NCBI GenBank assembly: GCA_011763485.2 | Contig: JAANSK020250718.1 | Location: 1-23,202, forward strand | Length of the DNA: 23,202 nucleotides | Reading direction: 5' to 3' | From: Isoetes engelmannii | Lineage: Eukaryota > Streptophyta > Lycopodiopsida > Isoetales > Isoetaceae | Part shown: positions 11,266-21,479 of the stretch, one piece after another | Layout: each line of letters opens with the position of its first letter | Position numbering within the stretch: position 1 is the first letter of the stretch | Program-made: the position numbers and the translations under genes | Notes under the pieces: generated by a model | Seen by the model: the letters and a program-made list of their open reading frames with translations, nothing else | What the model was told of the DNA's origin: nothing | The model's database searches: none

Positions 11266-11640
11266 TGTTTGTTCGCATAGGGGTAAGACGTGGCTACTTG
11301 CTAGCTTATCATGAGGATGATGTGTCTTGATTGTTACCTTAGAATGAGTAAGATGTGACTACTTGCTAACTTAAAATCAGTATGATGCGTCTACCCCATC
11401 CACGTAGAACGAGTTATATGTGACTACTTGCTAGCATAAAGTGAGTATGATGCGCCTTGCTTGCTAGATAGAATGAGTTAAATGTAACTAGATTGCTAGC
11501 TTATAATGAATACAATATGTCTCGCTTGCTAGCTTGAAAAGAGTAAATTGTAATTAGCTTGCTAGCTTAAAATTAGTACACTATGTCTTGCTTGCTAGCT
11601 TGGTATGAGTAAAATGTGAGTAGCTTACTAGCTTGGGATG
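11023..11640. repeat. 65-bp minisatellite built of two related halves
   Basis: One unit lies at 11023-11088. Five more run head to tail at 11283-11347, 11348-11412, 11413-11476, 11477-11542 and 11543-11608, with a partial copy to about 11640. Lengths are 64-66 bp. Each unit has two similar halves carrying GCTTGCTAGCTT and a GAGTA(A/T)...ATGTG string, so the 65-bp unit is itself a dimer of a ~32-bp ancestor. The units are not identical, so the array is not recent. Confidence 0.85.
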
Positions 11641-11700
11641 AAGCAAGATTGCGAGGAACACGACAACGATCTTTCTGATCAGTGGATGCATCCCAAACAT

Positions 11701-12079
11701 TATATGCTAGTGAATGATTCAAGGAAAGTTAGCTACCACGCTGATGGTAACGAGACCGTGATATGTAGTTACCGGAATATGACTTCTCTACCTATCGGAG
11801 TCTGGTGGCGATTGCTGCGATGTTGAACACGAGTTGGATCTCTATGTTGGGTCACACAACCCTGTGAAAAGAAATATGTCACAAAGCATACCTCTAGGTT
11901 TCAAGATGATCTTAATAACAACAGTCAATGCAACAGTGCAGCATAGTGCAACATCTAACAATTCGAAAAGTGTTTCAAAATTCCAAAACAATATATGCTA
12001 ATAAGGGATTCAAGAAAAGTTAGCTACCTTAATGATCTTAATGAGAAGGTGATATGTAGTCATCGGAGAATGAGTTCTC
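11701..12079. repeat. Direct duplication with ~291-bp spacing
   Basis: TATATGCTAGTGAATGATTC and AAGTTAGCTACC...GTGATATGTAGT at 11701-11787 recur at 11992-12079 as ATATATGCTAATAAGGGATT and AAGTTAGCTACC...GTGATATGTAGT. Similarity is strong over about 87 bp. The stretch between has no gene. Confidence 0.7.
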
Positions 12080-12940
12080 ACTGCCTTAGTGGCATTCACA
12101 TTATCACTTTCACAGCATCATTATCCAAAAACACTTGGTTTTGTGTTTCCATTAAATTATAAGGAGAAACTAAGGTTTTGATGTAGCACATAAACACAGC
12201 AGGAAATCCTTGTGTGAATTTTGCGGTAATTGTTAAATAAATGACAAGAAAGATTCATGACACAATTCGGTTGGATTATTTGCAATTGTAACGTACCCAC
12301 CGGAGTGATCTTGCAATAACGCCTACGATTTCTCGCAAAGCAAGCTCTGAAGGACTCTGGCTTCGAGCGCCTCAGCAAGAAGCTCCATAAAAAATAAGAA
12401 TGTCTTCGAAGTGGCGCTTGCCCTGCAAGTCGCGTGACAGCACAATTATGATGCGAAAAGGAACTGTCGCTATCTCAACTAGCTGGATGTACCGTCGGGG
12501 AATTGTGCTCATTAATATAGGGATATGTTAATTGCATTGTTTGTTTCATGATACATAAATTCAATATTAAGTTTCATATCGATGATAATGACATTAGGGT
12601 AGCCACAATCAATTACGACCCTGCCAATAATGCAGATGGAAATTTGTACGCCAAATATGTGTACGCCATATATTTCCCATGTGTGTGCATTTAATACGCC
12701 CACGCAATCAAATTGGTGCAATTATGCCGCTCATCTCATAAGTGCAAGTGGCCAGAATATCTATACAACGGGCAGCTTCTGGTTTTGTTGGCAGTTTCGT
12801 CGAGTGCCTCAGAAAAACTCCAAGCGCCAAGAAGATTTTCGAGTCCGTCATGTCTAGAGCCGCTGCCTTGAAAATAGGTATTTTCCGTGTTTTACTCGAG
12901 CGCTATTGTTGTTTAGCACTTAGTATCATCTTAGAAGGTC
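12080..12940. other. Intergenic, nothing recognised
   Basis: Short open frames on both strands overlap each other and have no family features. Probably decayed element DNA. Confidence 0.35.
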
Positions 12941-12946
12941 ATCTTC

Positions 12947-12983
12947 TGCTCCAAGAAGATCGTGGCCACGATCTTGTGGAGCA
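12947..12983. repeat. Short near-perfect palindrome
   Basis: TGCTCC...AAGATCGTGG pairs with CCACGATCTT...GGAGCA with almost no loop. Similar GATC-n-GATC palindromic strings (for example GATCGCAGTCGCGTTCTTC near 13020) lie close by and near 9451, 9522 and 10000. Confidence 0.6.
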
Positions 12984-13685
12984 ATAGTTATTGTATGTAA
13001 TAGATAGAGTCTGCAGGAAGATCGCAGTCGCGTTCTTCTGGAGAAGTCATTTTCCTGCATAATCTATGGACTGTTAACGATCATCATGGTCATGATATCT
13101 TAGAGTGGTATGGTAGAAACAGACTGGGAAATATAGTAAATAGTCTGAGGAAATCATGACCACTATCATTTTGAATAGAATATGTAGTTGTTTTAAGATA
13201 CTGACTCACATTGTTATTGATGTTCCTATTTCATCTATAATGCTCGACAAGATCGCCATCACATTTTCTAATGACACTTTTTCTTACTTCTGCAGCTATG
13301 GAACTGCTCTGCGGTCCCAACATGGAACCTATCAGGATTATGACTCCGAGCTCCAGCCGCAAATAGTGCATAGAAATTGCTCAAGCAATACCAAAGACCA
13401 AAGGTGACAGGCGAAAAGATCAGAGAATATAGATCAAATGGAAATTGTCATTGCTATGTGGGAAAGCACGAAGAACAATGTAGTAAACATCATCATCTGT
13501 AGTGTGAATTTGTAGAATACATTTTGCGGTGGCAAAATTATGACCATCCTTGATGACTGCCCGCTAGCAAATATAATAAGCTTGCTAGTGGCAAGGGTGT
13601 TCCAATCAGTGCGAAGGGATATGGTTGGACTTTGTCGTCTTATGAGTCTTTGCAACAATCATGAAATAAAGGCAACAGGGATATC
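12984..13685. other. Flank of the fossil coding region, unassigned
   Basis: Contains small open frames (for example 13156-13407 and 13540-13788) without recognisable domains. It may be the worn 5' part of the fossil that is clearer from 13686 on. Confidence 0.3.
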
Positions 13686-16600
13686 TTGCTGGGTTTTAGC
13701 AAATGTAGGTTGGGATTGGCGTCCGACAAGAAACCTCCTTCATGTGCTATCAAAGCTACTAAGGATAATAAATTGCCTCAGGTTCTAAAGTTTTCTGCTT
13801 CTAAAGTTCCCGACAAGAGTCCTGAGATTATATCTACTTCTAAACCAATCGCTCGTGCAGTTGTGAATCCTGCTGCCACTCCAGCCATTATGCCACATCC
13901 TCTGGCCAATCCAATCGAACCACCTCAACCCAAAAAAACATCAATCTTTCGGATTAATCTGAGTAAGTTGAATAATATGTCTGAAGAATCTTTCAGATCA
14001 TCTACTTCCACAACTCCTACTTCATCTGGCATGCCCACTGCTCAATCATCTGCCATTACTTGGCCGACTTCATCCAGGATATCCAAAGAGCTAACCTTCA
14101 ACCCTAATGAAGAGAAGAGATTGGATGAGCAAACTGCTTTAATGCTAGAGCAGTTTAAAAAGTTCTATCCTGTAACGTTCCTAATTGACATGCCCTTAAC
14201 CAACTGGGCAAAACCGTCTAGACGTTTATGAGTAGTCGCTTCTATCCATTTATGCCGGTGTCTCGAGAACGCCCCACATGCACATTCAAGGATTGAATAT
14301 TGGAGCGGTCTACCATGGGCCCGTTACAATCTCTCCCACTAGAACCATGCTCGTCCTCGAGCATCCAAGACAATGACTTAACCAGCATACCACTGACTGG
14401 GTGGTTACCAAGGTTACCAAGTTATACATGCATATAGGCACCCATGGAGATTCGAACTCGAGATCTGCTCCTGATACCAATTGTAGCGTTCCTAACCGAC
14501 ATACCCTTAACCAACTGGGCAAAACCGTCTAGACGTTTCTGAGTAGTCGCTTCTACCCATTTATGGCGGTGTCTCGGGAACGCCCCACAGGCACATTCAA
14601 GGATTGAATACTCGAGCGGTCTACCATGGGCCCTATCCCATGGGCGTGAATTGGTTTACCAATGTGAGCATATTTGATTGTGAGTCTGCCCCAGCAAATA
14701 TGACATGCAAAGTTAGAGAAAAAGATCACGTGCACACATTGATCAAAAGTTTCAAAAAAATGTCCTACTGAAGTCCTCACACCTGCAGACTTGGTTCCTT
14801 TCGATCCTATCACAAGGTACGCACTCCACAACAAATATTATAATTCTACTACTAATAACTCTTATGCCTCGCAGAAAGAGGATGACGTGGTCGAGGCTAG
14901 AGGATCTTGTTGGAAAATAATTCTTCATCATATCCGAAAATCACAGTATTTTTGCTGCACAGATTCTCCTTACAATGGTGGGTGAAGTGGAGCACGCTTG
15001 GAATTTGCAAAGGCATATGCACACGTGCGATCTCGAGTGCTTAATGGCAATTTATCTGATAAAGAATACATCCAACTGTCTATTCAATGCAAGACATTTT
15101 AGCCAACATGTATAAGGAACCCTTGGTGGAGAAGCTACATCAATTAAGATACCAACATAAAGCATTTAGTTGTTCACCACAGGATCCTACTGGTATAGCA
15201 ATCACATCAGCTTGGAAGGTATGTAGACAATCTTAATGCTTAAAGGTATTGCCGCCACGATCCTAATCAACTTTTCATTGCAGAATTTTGTAGAAGTAGC
15301 AACCACCATGCTAAAAGCTAAGAAGCTTAAAGATAAAAAATAGTTCATCTTTATGCAAGAGGAAACATGGCAAAAAATTATGCAGGTTGCGAACAAGTGG
15401 GCAGGGAGAAAGTTAATTGATGATCATGGAAAGCTGCCTGATCGACCTTCAAAAGATTTTTTCAGTAAAACTTTCCTCAGGTATTTGAGAAGGATGAATA
15501 ACAAGGAAGTTTGCCAGTTAATGGATGAAATTTTGGAGGGCAGAACATTTCTTAAGGTCCAACCAGGTTACACCGGCAGATTTGACTATAGGTAAAGGGA
15601 CTTAGACATAAGAACACTCAGTTTAATGCACCGCATACTTGCCTATGCTAACAATATTTTTGATAAACAATATCTGGGATTCTCTGAATTACCCACCAGC
15701 TTTCTAGAGCTTAATGAGTAGAGGCTTCTTGAAATAGCAGATACAGATTTCAAAAATGTCAAAGCCAATTATAACAAAGAGAATGTTCAAGGAAATTTGC
15801 CTAGTGCTTTCTTGCAGACCGTTAGGTCGGTTATTAAACCTGAAGAAGCAAGTATGCAGAGGTCCAAAAGAAACACAGTACGATTGGTAACCAAGTTGGA
15901 ATCCATGTTAGTGCGCCAGTTAACGAAAACGCAACTATGGTCTTCATTGACATGCGTAACTTTAGCACAATTTGGAATGTTAAGAAATACCCTTGACTTA
16001 TTTAGTGGGATTGCTGGCATGACATCTGTCAAGGTGTATCATATTGTGATGTTCATGAGATCCGTGCATCTGCCAAACTGCTTATATAGTCAACAGCAAG
16101 TCCAAGGTGGTAGTCCTGTGTCAGTTGGAGCTTATGAGGAACAGGAATGGGAAAATAAAAAGATGATTAAGGAATTCCAATACCATGTGACACATATGTG
16201 TGTCAATTGAACAGACTCAAAAGTCATTCTTGTGCACCCCAACTTGGAGCTGCGCCTCACTCTGGTCACAAATGCTCCCAAGGGCACTCCTTTTCTGGAA
16301 TATGTAATTATTGGCAATGAGGACGTGGACAACAAGACCAAGAGGAAGTATTTGGTGTACTTTACAGTAAAATTCAAATATTTATGGGCAGCTATGGATG
16401 AAAAGCCAGACAAAGACATCATATGTTTATCAAATGGTAAAGGAGCTTGTTCCACTAGACGGATGTGTATTAGACTTCTCCTCTGCAAGAACAACTTAGA
16501 GTTGCTTTAATGCAAGGAAAACGGTCAGTGATATTCGAGTTTGACGACAAGTGATGCTGTTTTCTGAAATCCTTCATCAAAACTCTGGATGGCAAGGCCA

Positions 16601-17050
16601 GACGGGGTTAAAGAAGAACATGTAACAGAGGCCACCAAATCAGTAAGTTCAGATAAGCCCGATATTAATATAAAAGTGGCTCATCAGATAGTGAAGTTGA
16701 GGAAGACAAAAGCCCTTGATAAAAATTGAAAAAGCATGTATTGTCAGAGTGAGGAGGATGAATCGGGCAGCCTAAGGAAGAAAATAGTAGCCACAGAGTT
16801 TCCAGGGACTGCTTCATCTGAATGGACTGGCATATTGGAGCATGAGTTGCTAGATTCTGGATAGAGTAATGACTCCGCTGGAGTTGCACATGTTGCGTGC
16901 TTGGCTTAGGCTATGGAAGTTAACGTACCCAAAGTCATGGGTTATTCGGAAATGGACATCTCCCAGACCATTGCTGCAGGTCAAGCACATGTGGCTAGAA
17001 TGGAAAAAGAACTTGGCATAGAACCCGAATATGTAAAAGAAACCCAATGA
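13686..17050 (+). pseudogene. Decayed protein-coding fossil of unknown family (possibly virus-like or transposon)
   Basis: Several plus-strand open stretches (13686-14231, 14791-14985, 15353-15595, 15797-16210, 16232-16510) have protein-like composition and lie in one order. This suggests one long coding region, now broken in at least about half a dozen places. The first part is rich in Pro, Ser and Thr, then turns acidic and helical. The middle is Leu/Lys-rich and looks like a folded helical domain. The last part (16650-17050) is Glu/Asp/Ser-rich, followed by AT-rich DNA like a 3' UTR. An intron-like segment with GT-AG ends lies at 15219-15283. No reverse transcriptase, integrase, transposase or protease motif is seen. 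It could be a gag or nucleocapsid-like fossil, a transposon protein or a dead host gene, and I cannot assign it. Confidence 0.5.
14171..14633 (-). mobile_element. TRIM/SMART-type small LTR retrotransposon (noncoding fossil), nested
   Basis: Two direct repeats, 14171-14328 and 14482-14633, flank about 153 bp. Read on the minus strand, the first repeat ends in ...CTACA and is followed by TGGTATCAGGAGCA (14466-14479), a primer-binding site matching the 3' end of initiator tRNA-Met. A purine tract AGTGGGAGAGAT (14329-14340) lies just before the second repeat, which starts TG and ends CA. The 5-bp TATCC flanks both sides (14166-14170 and 14634-14638), the expected target duplication. The repeats differ at roughly 7 percent of positions. 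With the usual grass rate this means around three million years. There is no coding capacity, as usual for terminal-repeat elements in miniature, which rely on proteins from other elements. It lies inside the fossil coding region and is therefore younger. Confidence 0.85.
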
Positions 17051-18036
17051 AAATGCCATAGCGATCTCCACCACCACATGACATAGATTTTGTTTATCCT
17101 CCCCCTGTCTTAACTTGTAAAAATTTATCTGGAATGAAACTATGAATGATCTTAATGATCTGTATTATTTGTTTTGTGGATAATTTGACGGTGAACACTC
17201 ACAAATCATATTGTATATTATTTAGCATATGTTATCAGAATGATCGCAAGCACGTTCTTTGGTACTTAAATTCCTTATTTATATGTTATTTATGCATATC
17301 TTTTTGCAACTTATCTCCATAAACAATTTGCAACTTCTTCCATCCAAGAACATTGCCATGGCAAACTGTGGAACCATTTCACAGGCTGAAATAATTAGTA
17401 AATAGGTATTGCGAGGGCATATATATGACGGGCCTAGCCAGTTAACCCTTTAGGTAACTGGAGATCCCATCATTCTTGACCATTGGTATTTACTTAAGCC
17501 TAGGAACTTAAGAAATTAACTCATGCATCTCAACAATAACACTTAGGTAAAGAATTTAATTTTTGTATCAATATTCCAGGGTCCGAAAATTTATTTCTCC
17601 CACAACCAATAATAATATATTCACGCTACATCCACGAACTTAACAGTTATAGCTTCAAGCCAGTTCCATAATAATAAGTAAGTTTATTTATTTGCAATCC
17701 AATTCCTACTCTCGCCTTCCCGAAGCTTGGCGAAGCCTCTTGCACCTGGAAATCACTTTGCTCCTTCTCCATGGTTCAACTCTGATCAATCTGGTACGAG
17801 TGCATCCTCTACACCAAAAAGCTTCTTCCCCACGGAAAACTCATTCCCAAGAAATCCAAATAATCTTGTTGCGCTTATATAGTTTAACAATGTACACTGC
17901 ATGCATGGACACACTGCATGCATGTATTCCTAGCGCATACTCATTTATTTCACCATTGAAAATGCACCCTTGTATAATACATCTTCATGTTGATGCTAAG
18001 TTGCTAGGTCCGTTACAATATACTAGACTTCATACA
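17051..18036. other. Intergenic between the fossil and the LINE block
   Basis: AT-rich DNA. A small hairpin, CCAGTTA...TAACTGG, lies at 17438-17461. ACTGCATGCATG occurs twice in 26 bp (about 17896 and 17914), next to a TATA-like string, CTTATATAG, near 17875. An open frame at 17692-18039 has no family features. A CT-rich stretch at about 17690-17850 followed by the TATA-like string could be an old promoter or LTR piece, but this is not supported further. Confidence 0.35.
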
Positions 18037-18099
18037 TAGCAGTTCCCCCGTTCTAAAATAAAACCTCACGAAAACATGTTAAAAACCCTTGGTTTCAGG

Positions 18100-20190
18100 T
18101 CCATGTGGACAACATTTTGGCAACTCCACGAGGTTTGCAACCTATTTCGTTGTCAAACGAGAAAACAAAATTTCTCTAACTAATGAAATCCTGCTTTCTT
18201 GTGTAGTCGAAGAGAACAATTGGTGCAAGGCCCTTGCCATAATAGTGAACAATAATGGGGCAAGGGGGCATCCCTGACGAACTCCTCTGTCTACAGGAAA
18301 CACAGCCAAAGGTTCTTCTTGTAAAAGCACAATAGACCAAGCAGAAAGATGGAGCTTCATGACATCCCTGGTGAACAACTCTCCAAATCCCAATGCCAAA
18401 GGACATATTTGCAGGAAATTCCAATCAACATTGTCGTAGGCCTTAGCGAAATCCATTTGAAGGTACAAAATGTACTGAACTTTTAGACGCGCCCAGTAAA
18501 TCCCCTGGTAAGCTGCAACCAGATTATCAAGAATACAGGTAAAAAGCCTGACTGTGTGTGGGAGAGAGACTCTGCCAAAATATCCCGCACTTTCTCTCCA
18601 AAACCTTAGCAAAGGTCTTATACACCGTAGAAAGCAGGGTTATGAGGCGCCAATCAGATATAGTTTTAGGCCTCTTTACGTTTAGGGATAACATAAATGC
18701 AACCAACGTTGAGGATCTTATCCAAGCTCTTGAGCCGACAATACTCAAAGAAAGCATTGAAGACATCATCACTTAGTCAGCTCCAATATGCTTGGAAAAA
18801 CTCTGCAGGAAAACCATCTAAGTCTGGGCACTTATTCTTCTTTAAAGAATCTACAGCATAATGCAAATCATCCAAAGAAATGTTAGATTCTAGCTGGACA
18901 CGTTGTTGTGGGAGACAATAGGACGAATCTTAGACAAACTACCTCCTGCATATCATTTTAAAAGAGTAGAGGACGCTCAGCAAAAAAGGAAGAGAAACGA
19001 TCAAATTTTTTTTTGCTTCAACTGTATAGCCACTGGCATTTCAGAGCCATCAGGTAGCAGGAGCCAAGAAATAGAGCTCGATATGCGTCTTCCCTTAACA
19101 GCACTAAAGAAGAAGTAAGCGCACCCATCCCCCAATTTAAACCAATCCAAGACAACCTTGATGCGAGCTTCCGTCGCTTGCATAGATTCTATGCATCTTA
19201 TTTTTGCAAATATCTCTTTTTCTCGAAGACCAGATAAAAGGACTTGTGAACGACACATTTGAAGCTCCATATACAAAGCTGGTAACCGACCTCTACTTTC
19301 CTGAGCCTTCCTACATCCCCACTGCTTAGCATATGATTTAACGGCTACCAAAGCATCAACAACGCCAGGCATACCTCAAAGATGGCAAAATGTAGAGGAC
19401 CAAACACGCCTTCATCCTACATTGAACTCATGATCTAGAAGATAGTGAGTTTTAAGCTCGTCTATGCACAGTTGACGTATCAGAAATCCACTAGGGATTG
19501 TTATCAGATATAAAACTAAGCATATTTGTCCGTCGCAAGTTATTTAGCAAGCCAGCAGCTACTGCATTATAATAACCGTGATCATGTCGAGCATAAGCTC
19601 TACCTAGTCTAGTCTATCCATTGCACCATGTAAAGGACTGGTTTCCCTCAACCTCTACAGTCCAGTATTCCAATACACACTGCCTCCACTGCTCACGTTC
19701 AAATCCCTGAACAAGTTGTGTGCCTCTGCAATACCTATCAGCTTCAGACTCAACCATATAAAATCCTCAACCAATAACCATGCTACACTATGTAGGAGAT
19801 GTAGAATCTTAGTCCATAAGGTGGCCCACAAAGAACCTCTTTGACGTGGCTGATTAGGTGCATACACATTCACAATCCCTCACTCTTGCCTATTCTGCAT
19901 CCATTTGACTATTATCCAGTGGCCAAATCTATTTACTTGAGTAAAGTAACATTACGGGAAGGCCTACAAGGAGTGAAGACACTAGCCCTAGCTGAATTAG
20001 CAACAACAAGCAGAACATTATAATTAGAACCTACTATTGTGGCCAACTTTTGCACACCATCTCTACAACAATTATGCTCTTTAAGACAATAAAAGTCCAT
20101 CAGGAACTTGGAAAGGTAATTAGATAATTTGCTCTTTTTACATGAAGAAGAACCCACTCTCTTCACATTCCATGATAATATATTATTCAA
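18100..20190 (-). pseudogene. LINE ORF2 remnant: apurinic-type endonuclease plus reverse transcriptase
   Basis: The protein would have nicked target DNA and copied its own RNA. It starts MNNILSWNVKR at 20190, the classic start of the plant L1 endonuclease, followed by a worn Glu box (CLKEHN) and NVYAPN at about 19872. The GGDFN box is changed to LVEDF. The linker (19372-19001) includes FKLGDGCAYFFFSAVKGR, matching the usual WLKLGDRNTKFFH-type block. RT blocks are SDWRLITLLSTVYKTFAKVL (about 18667-18608), MDFAKAYDNVDW (about 18456) and GVRQGCPLAPLLF (about 18280). The segments lie in two minus-strand frames (18142-18612 and 19933-20190 in one; 18527-18772, 19001-19372 and 19655-19873 in the other), with stops between them, so frameshifts and stops have accumulated. 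The FADD box, thumb and zinc-binding tail are absent here. Confidence 0.85.
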
Positions 20191-20199
20191 GAAGCATGA

Positions 20200-21430
20200 A
20201 GATGTTCTACATTAATTTCCACAACATCATTCTCTAGGACCTCCAATGGGAGATCTACACACTTTGTTTTGGAAATTCGTAAGGGAGAGCCTCCTCTTTG
20301 TTCCACCCTTCTATTGTGTATAATATTTGGCAAAGGAGAGACTCTGCTCTGCTCATCCCTCCCAATGGAAGCATACAGTTGGTCAGGTCTCTCTGCATGT
20401 TGATCCACATGTGGTGAGGGAGAGCCTCTGCTCTGCTCAACCCTTTAATGCATGACTTCTGAAAAATGAGGTGCCAAATAGGCAGACCTATTTCGCGCCT
20501 TCTTTAAACTGATTGCCACCCCTCATTCATCATTCCACGCCTTTCTTGTTTCTCTTGAACTACTTGCAACCTACCGCGTGCCTCATCATCGAATGGTTAA
20601 GGTTGGGCAGTTGGAGAAGGGACTGATTGCATAGTTGGAGCACACAATAGGAGGACATGAAGATATAGGAGTAGCAGTAGGATATGTGGTTGCAATAGAA
20701 GTGAGAGAGGCAAGTGCATCGGCAATAGAAAGAGCAAGCTCAACGGGTGGTGCAAGGCGGTAAGCAGCAAAAGTATCAACATTAGGGAACATCTTCAGGA
20801 CCATTGAGCAAAGACAGATGATATCTGAAAAACAAAGGGCCACTCCTAATCATGATAGACCTTGGTAGCGAGGCAAAATTAGGCAGAGAAACACAAATGC
20901 GAGGACCATTGACCATGGAGTGGGAAAGATGCAACCCCAGACCATTTGCAATAACCATCATGAACTCAAAAACTTGCAGCTCAATTGGAAAGTCTTCCAA
21001 GGAAAACCAACATGACATGCAAAGAGCACTGGATTTATTAGGCGTAAAGCTAGACGCATAAACTTGATATAGCAAATAGTGCCCCCACAAGGGCTCAACT
21101 CCACGCTCCACAAGCTTATCTATAGCAACAAGAGAATCAAACATAATCAAGGAGAAATTATTCTTTTTATCAAGAACCTTCAAGAACTCAAAGGTGGCAG
21201 CCCCAGCCCGTGGAGATGCTGCTTAAACCAAAAACCCATCTTGTGGAGATCAAGGAACTGGCCTGTGAAATGGCATACAACCACATGAGAAACCAAGGAA
21301 CTGGCCCGTGAAGTAATATACGACCGCATGAGAAACCAAATTATGGAAACATTGCAAATGCGAGTTGTGATTAATAGCAATCATCGATTCACCAACTTGA
21401 GCAGATCCATCACGTTCCTCCCATTTTCAG
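20200..21430 (-). pseudogene. LINE ORF1 remnant (gag-like, RNA-binding)
   Basis: The clearest piece is 21183-20782. It contains FSLEDFPIELQVFEFMMVIAN followed by GLGLHLSH...GPRICVSLP. This fits the plant LINE/DUF4283-type pattern in which a 'lP.el' stretch, an 'ia..iG' stretch and a 'RvcVe' strand follow one another. Short duplications lie within it. A 43-bp unit CAAGGAACTGGCC...GAGAAAC occurs twice at 21251-21336. A GGAGAG-CTCTGCTCTGCTCA unit occurs three times (about 20283, 20334, 20417). The frames are broken. It precedes the endonuclease start by a short gap, as expected for ORF1. Confidence 0.6.
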
Positions 21431-21479
21431 TACCATAAAATTAATTGTGGTGAAAGACACAACAGATGAGGAAAGTTGG

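Larger units (their letters stand above)
18100..21430 (-). mobile_element. LINE (L1-type) 5' two thirds: ORF1, endonuclease and start of reverse transcriptase
   Basis: Read on the minus strand, this is a plant L1-type non-LTR retrotransposon: ORF1 remnants (about 21430-20200), endonuclease (20190 to about 19600), a linker region (19372-19001) and reverse transcriptase (18772-18100). Conserved strings remain in order. The reading frame changes between them, so the element is dead. It stops just after the GVRQGCPLAPLLF block, before the FADD catalytic motif. No poly(A) tail is seen at 18100, so the 3' end is missing rather than a natural terminus. Confidence 0.85.

Noticed and set aside
11283-11640. 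CRISPR-like array
   Set aside because: The window is plant nuclear DNA. The units are contiguous, without distinct spacers, and vary along their whole length: a minisatellite.
12157-12987. Several short open frames on both strands
   Set aside because: Mutually overlapping, with no recognisable motifs. Probably chance in AT-rich decayed DNA.
13686-14231. Intact 181-residue host protein
   Set aside because: Its last part runs into the nested small LTR element, and the coding-like DNA continues beyond that in pieces. It is part of a larger fossil, not a separate gene.
17692-18039. Open frame of 115 residues
   Set aside because: Ser/Leu/His-rich low-complexity translation of CT-rich DNA, with no family features.
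20597-20782. Leu-rich, membrane-like open frame on the minus strand
   Set aside because: It is an alternate frame of the proline/alanine-rich part of the LINE ORF1 region, and the Leu runs follow from CT-rich repeats.
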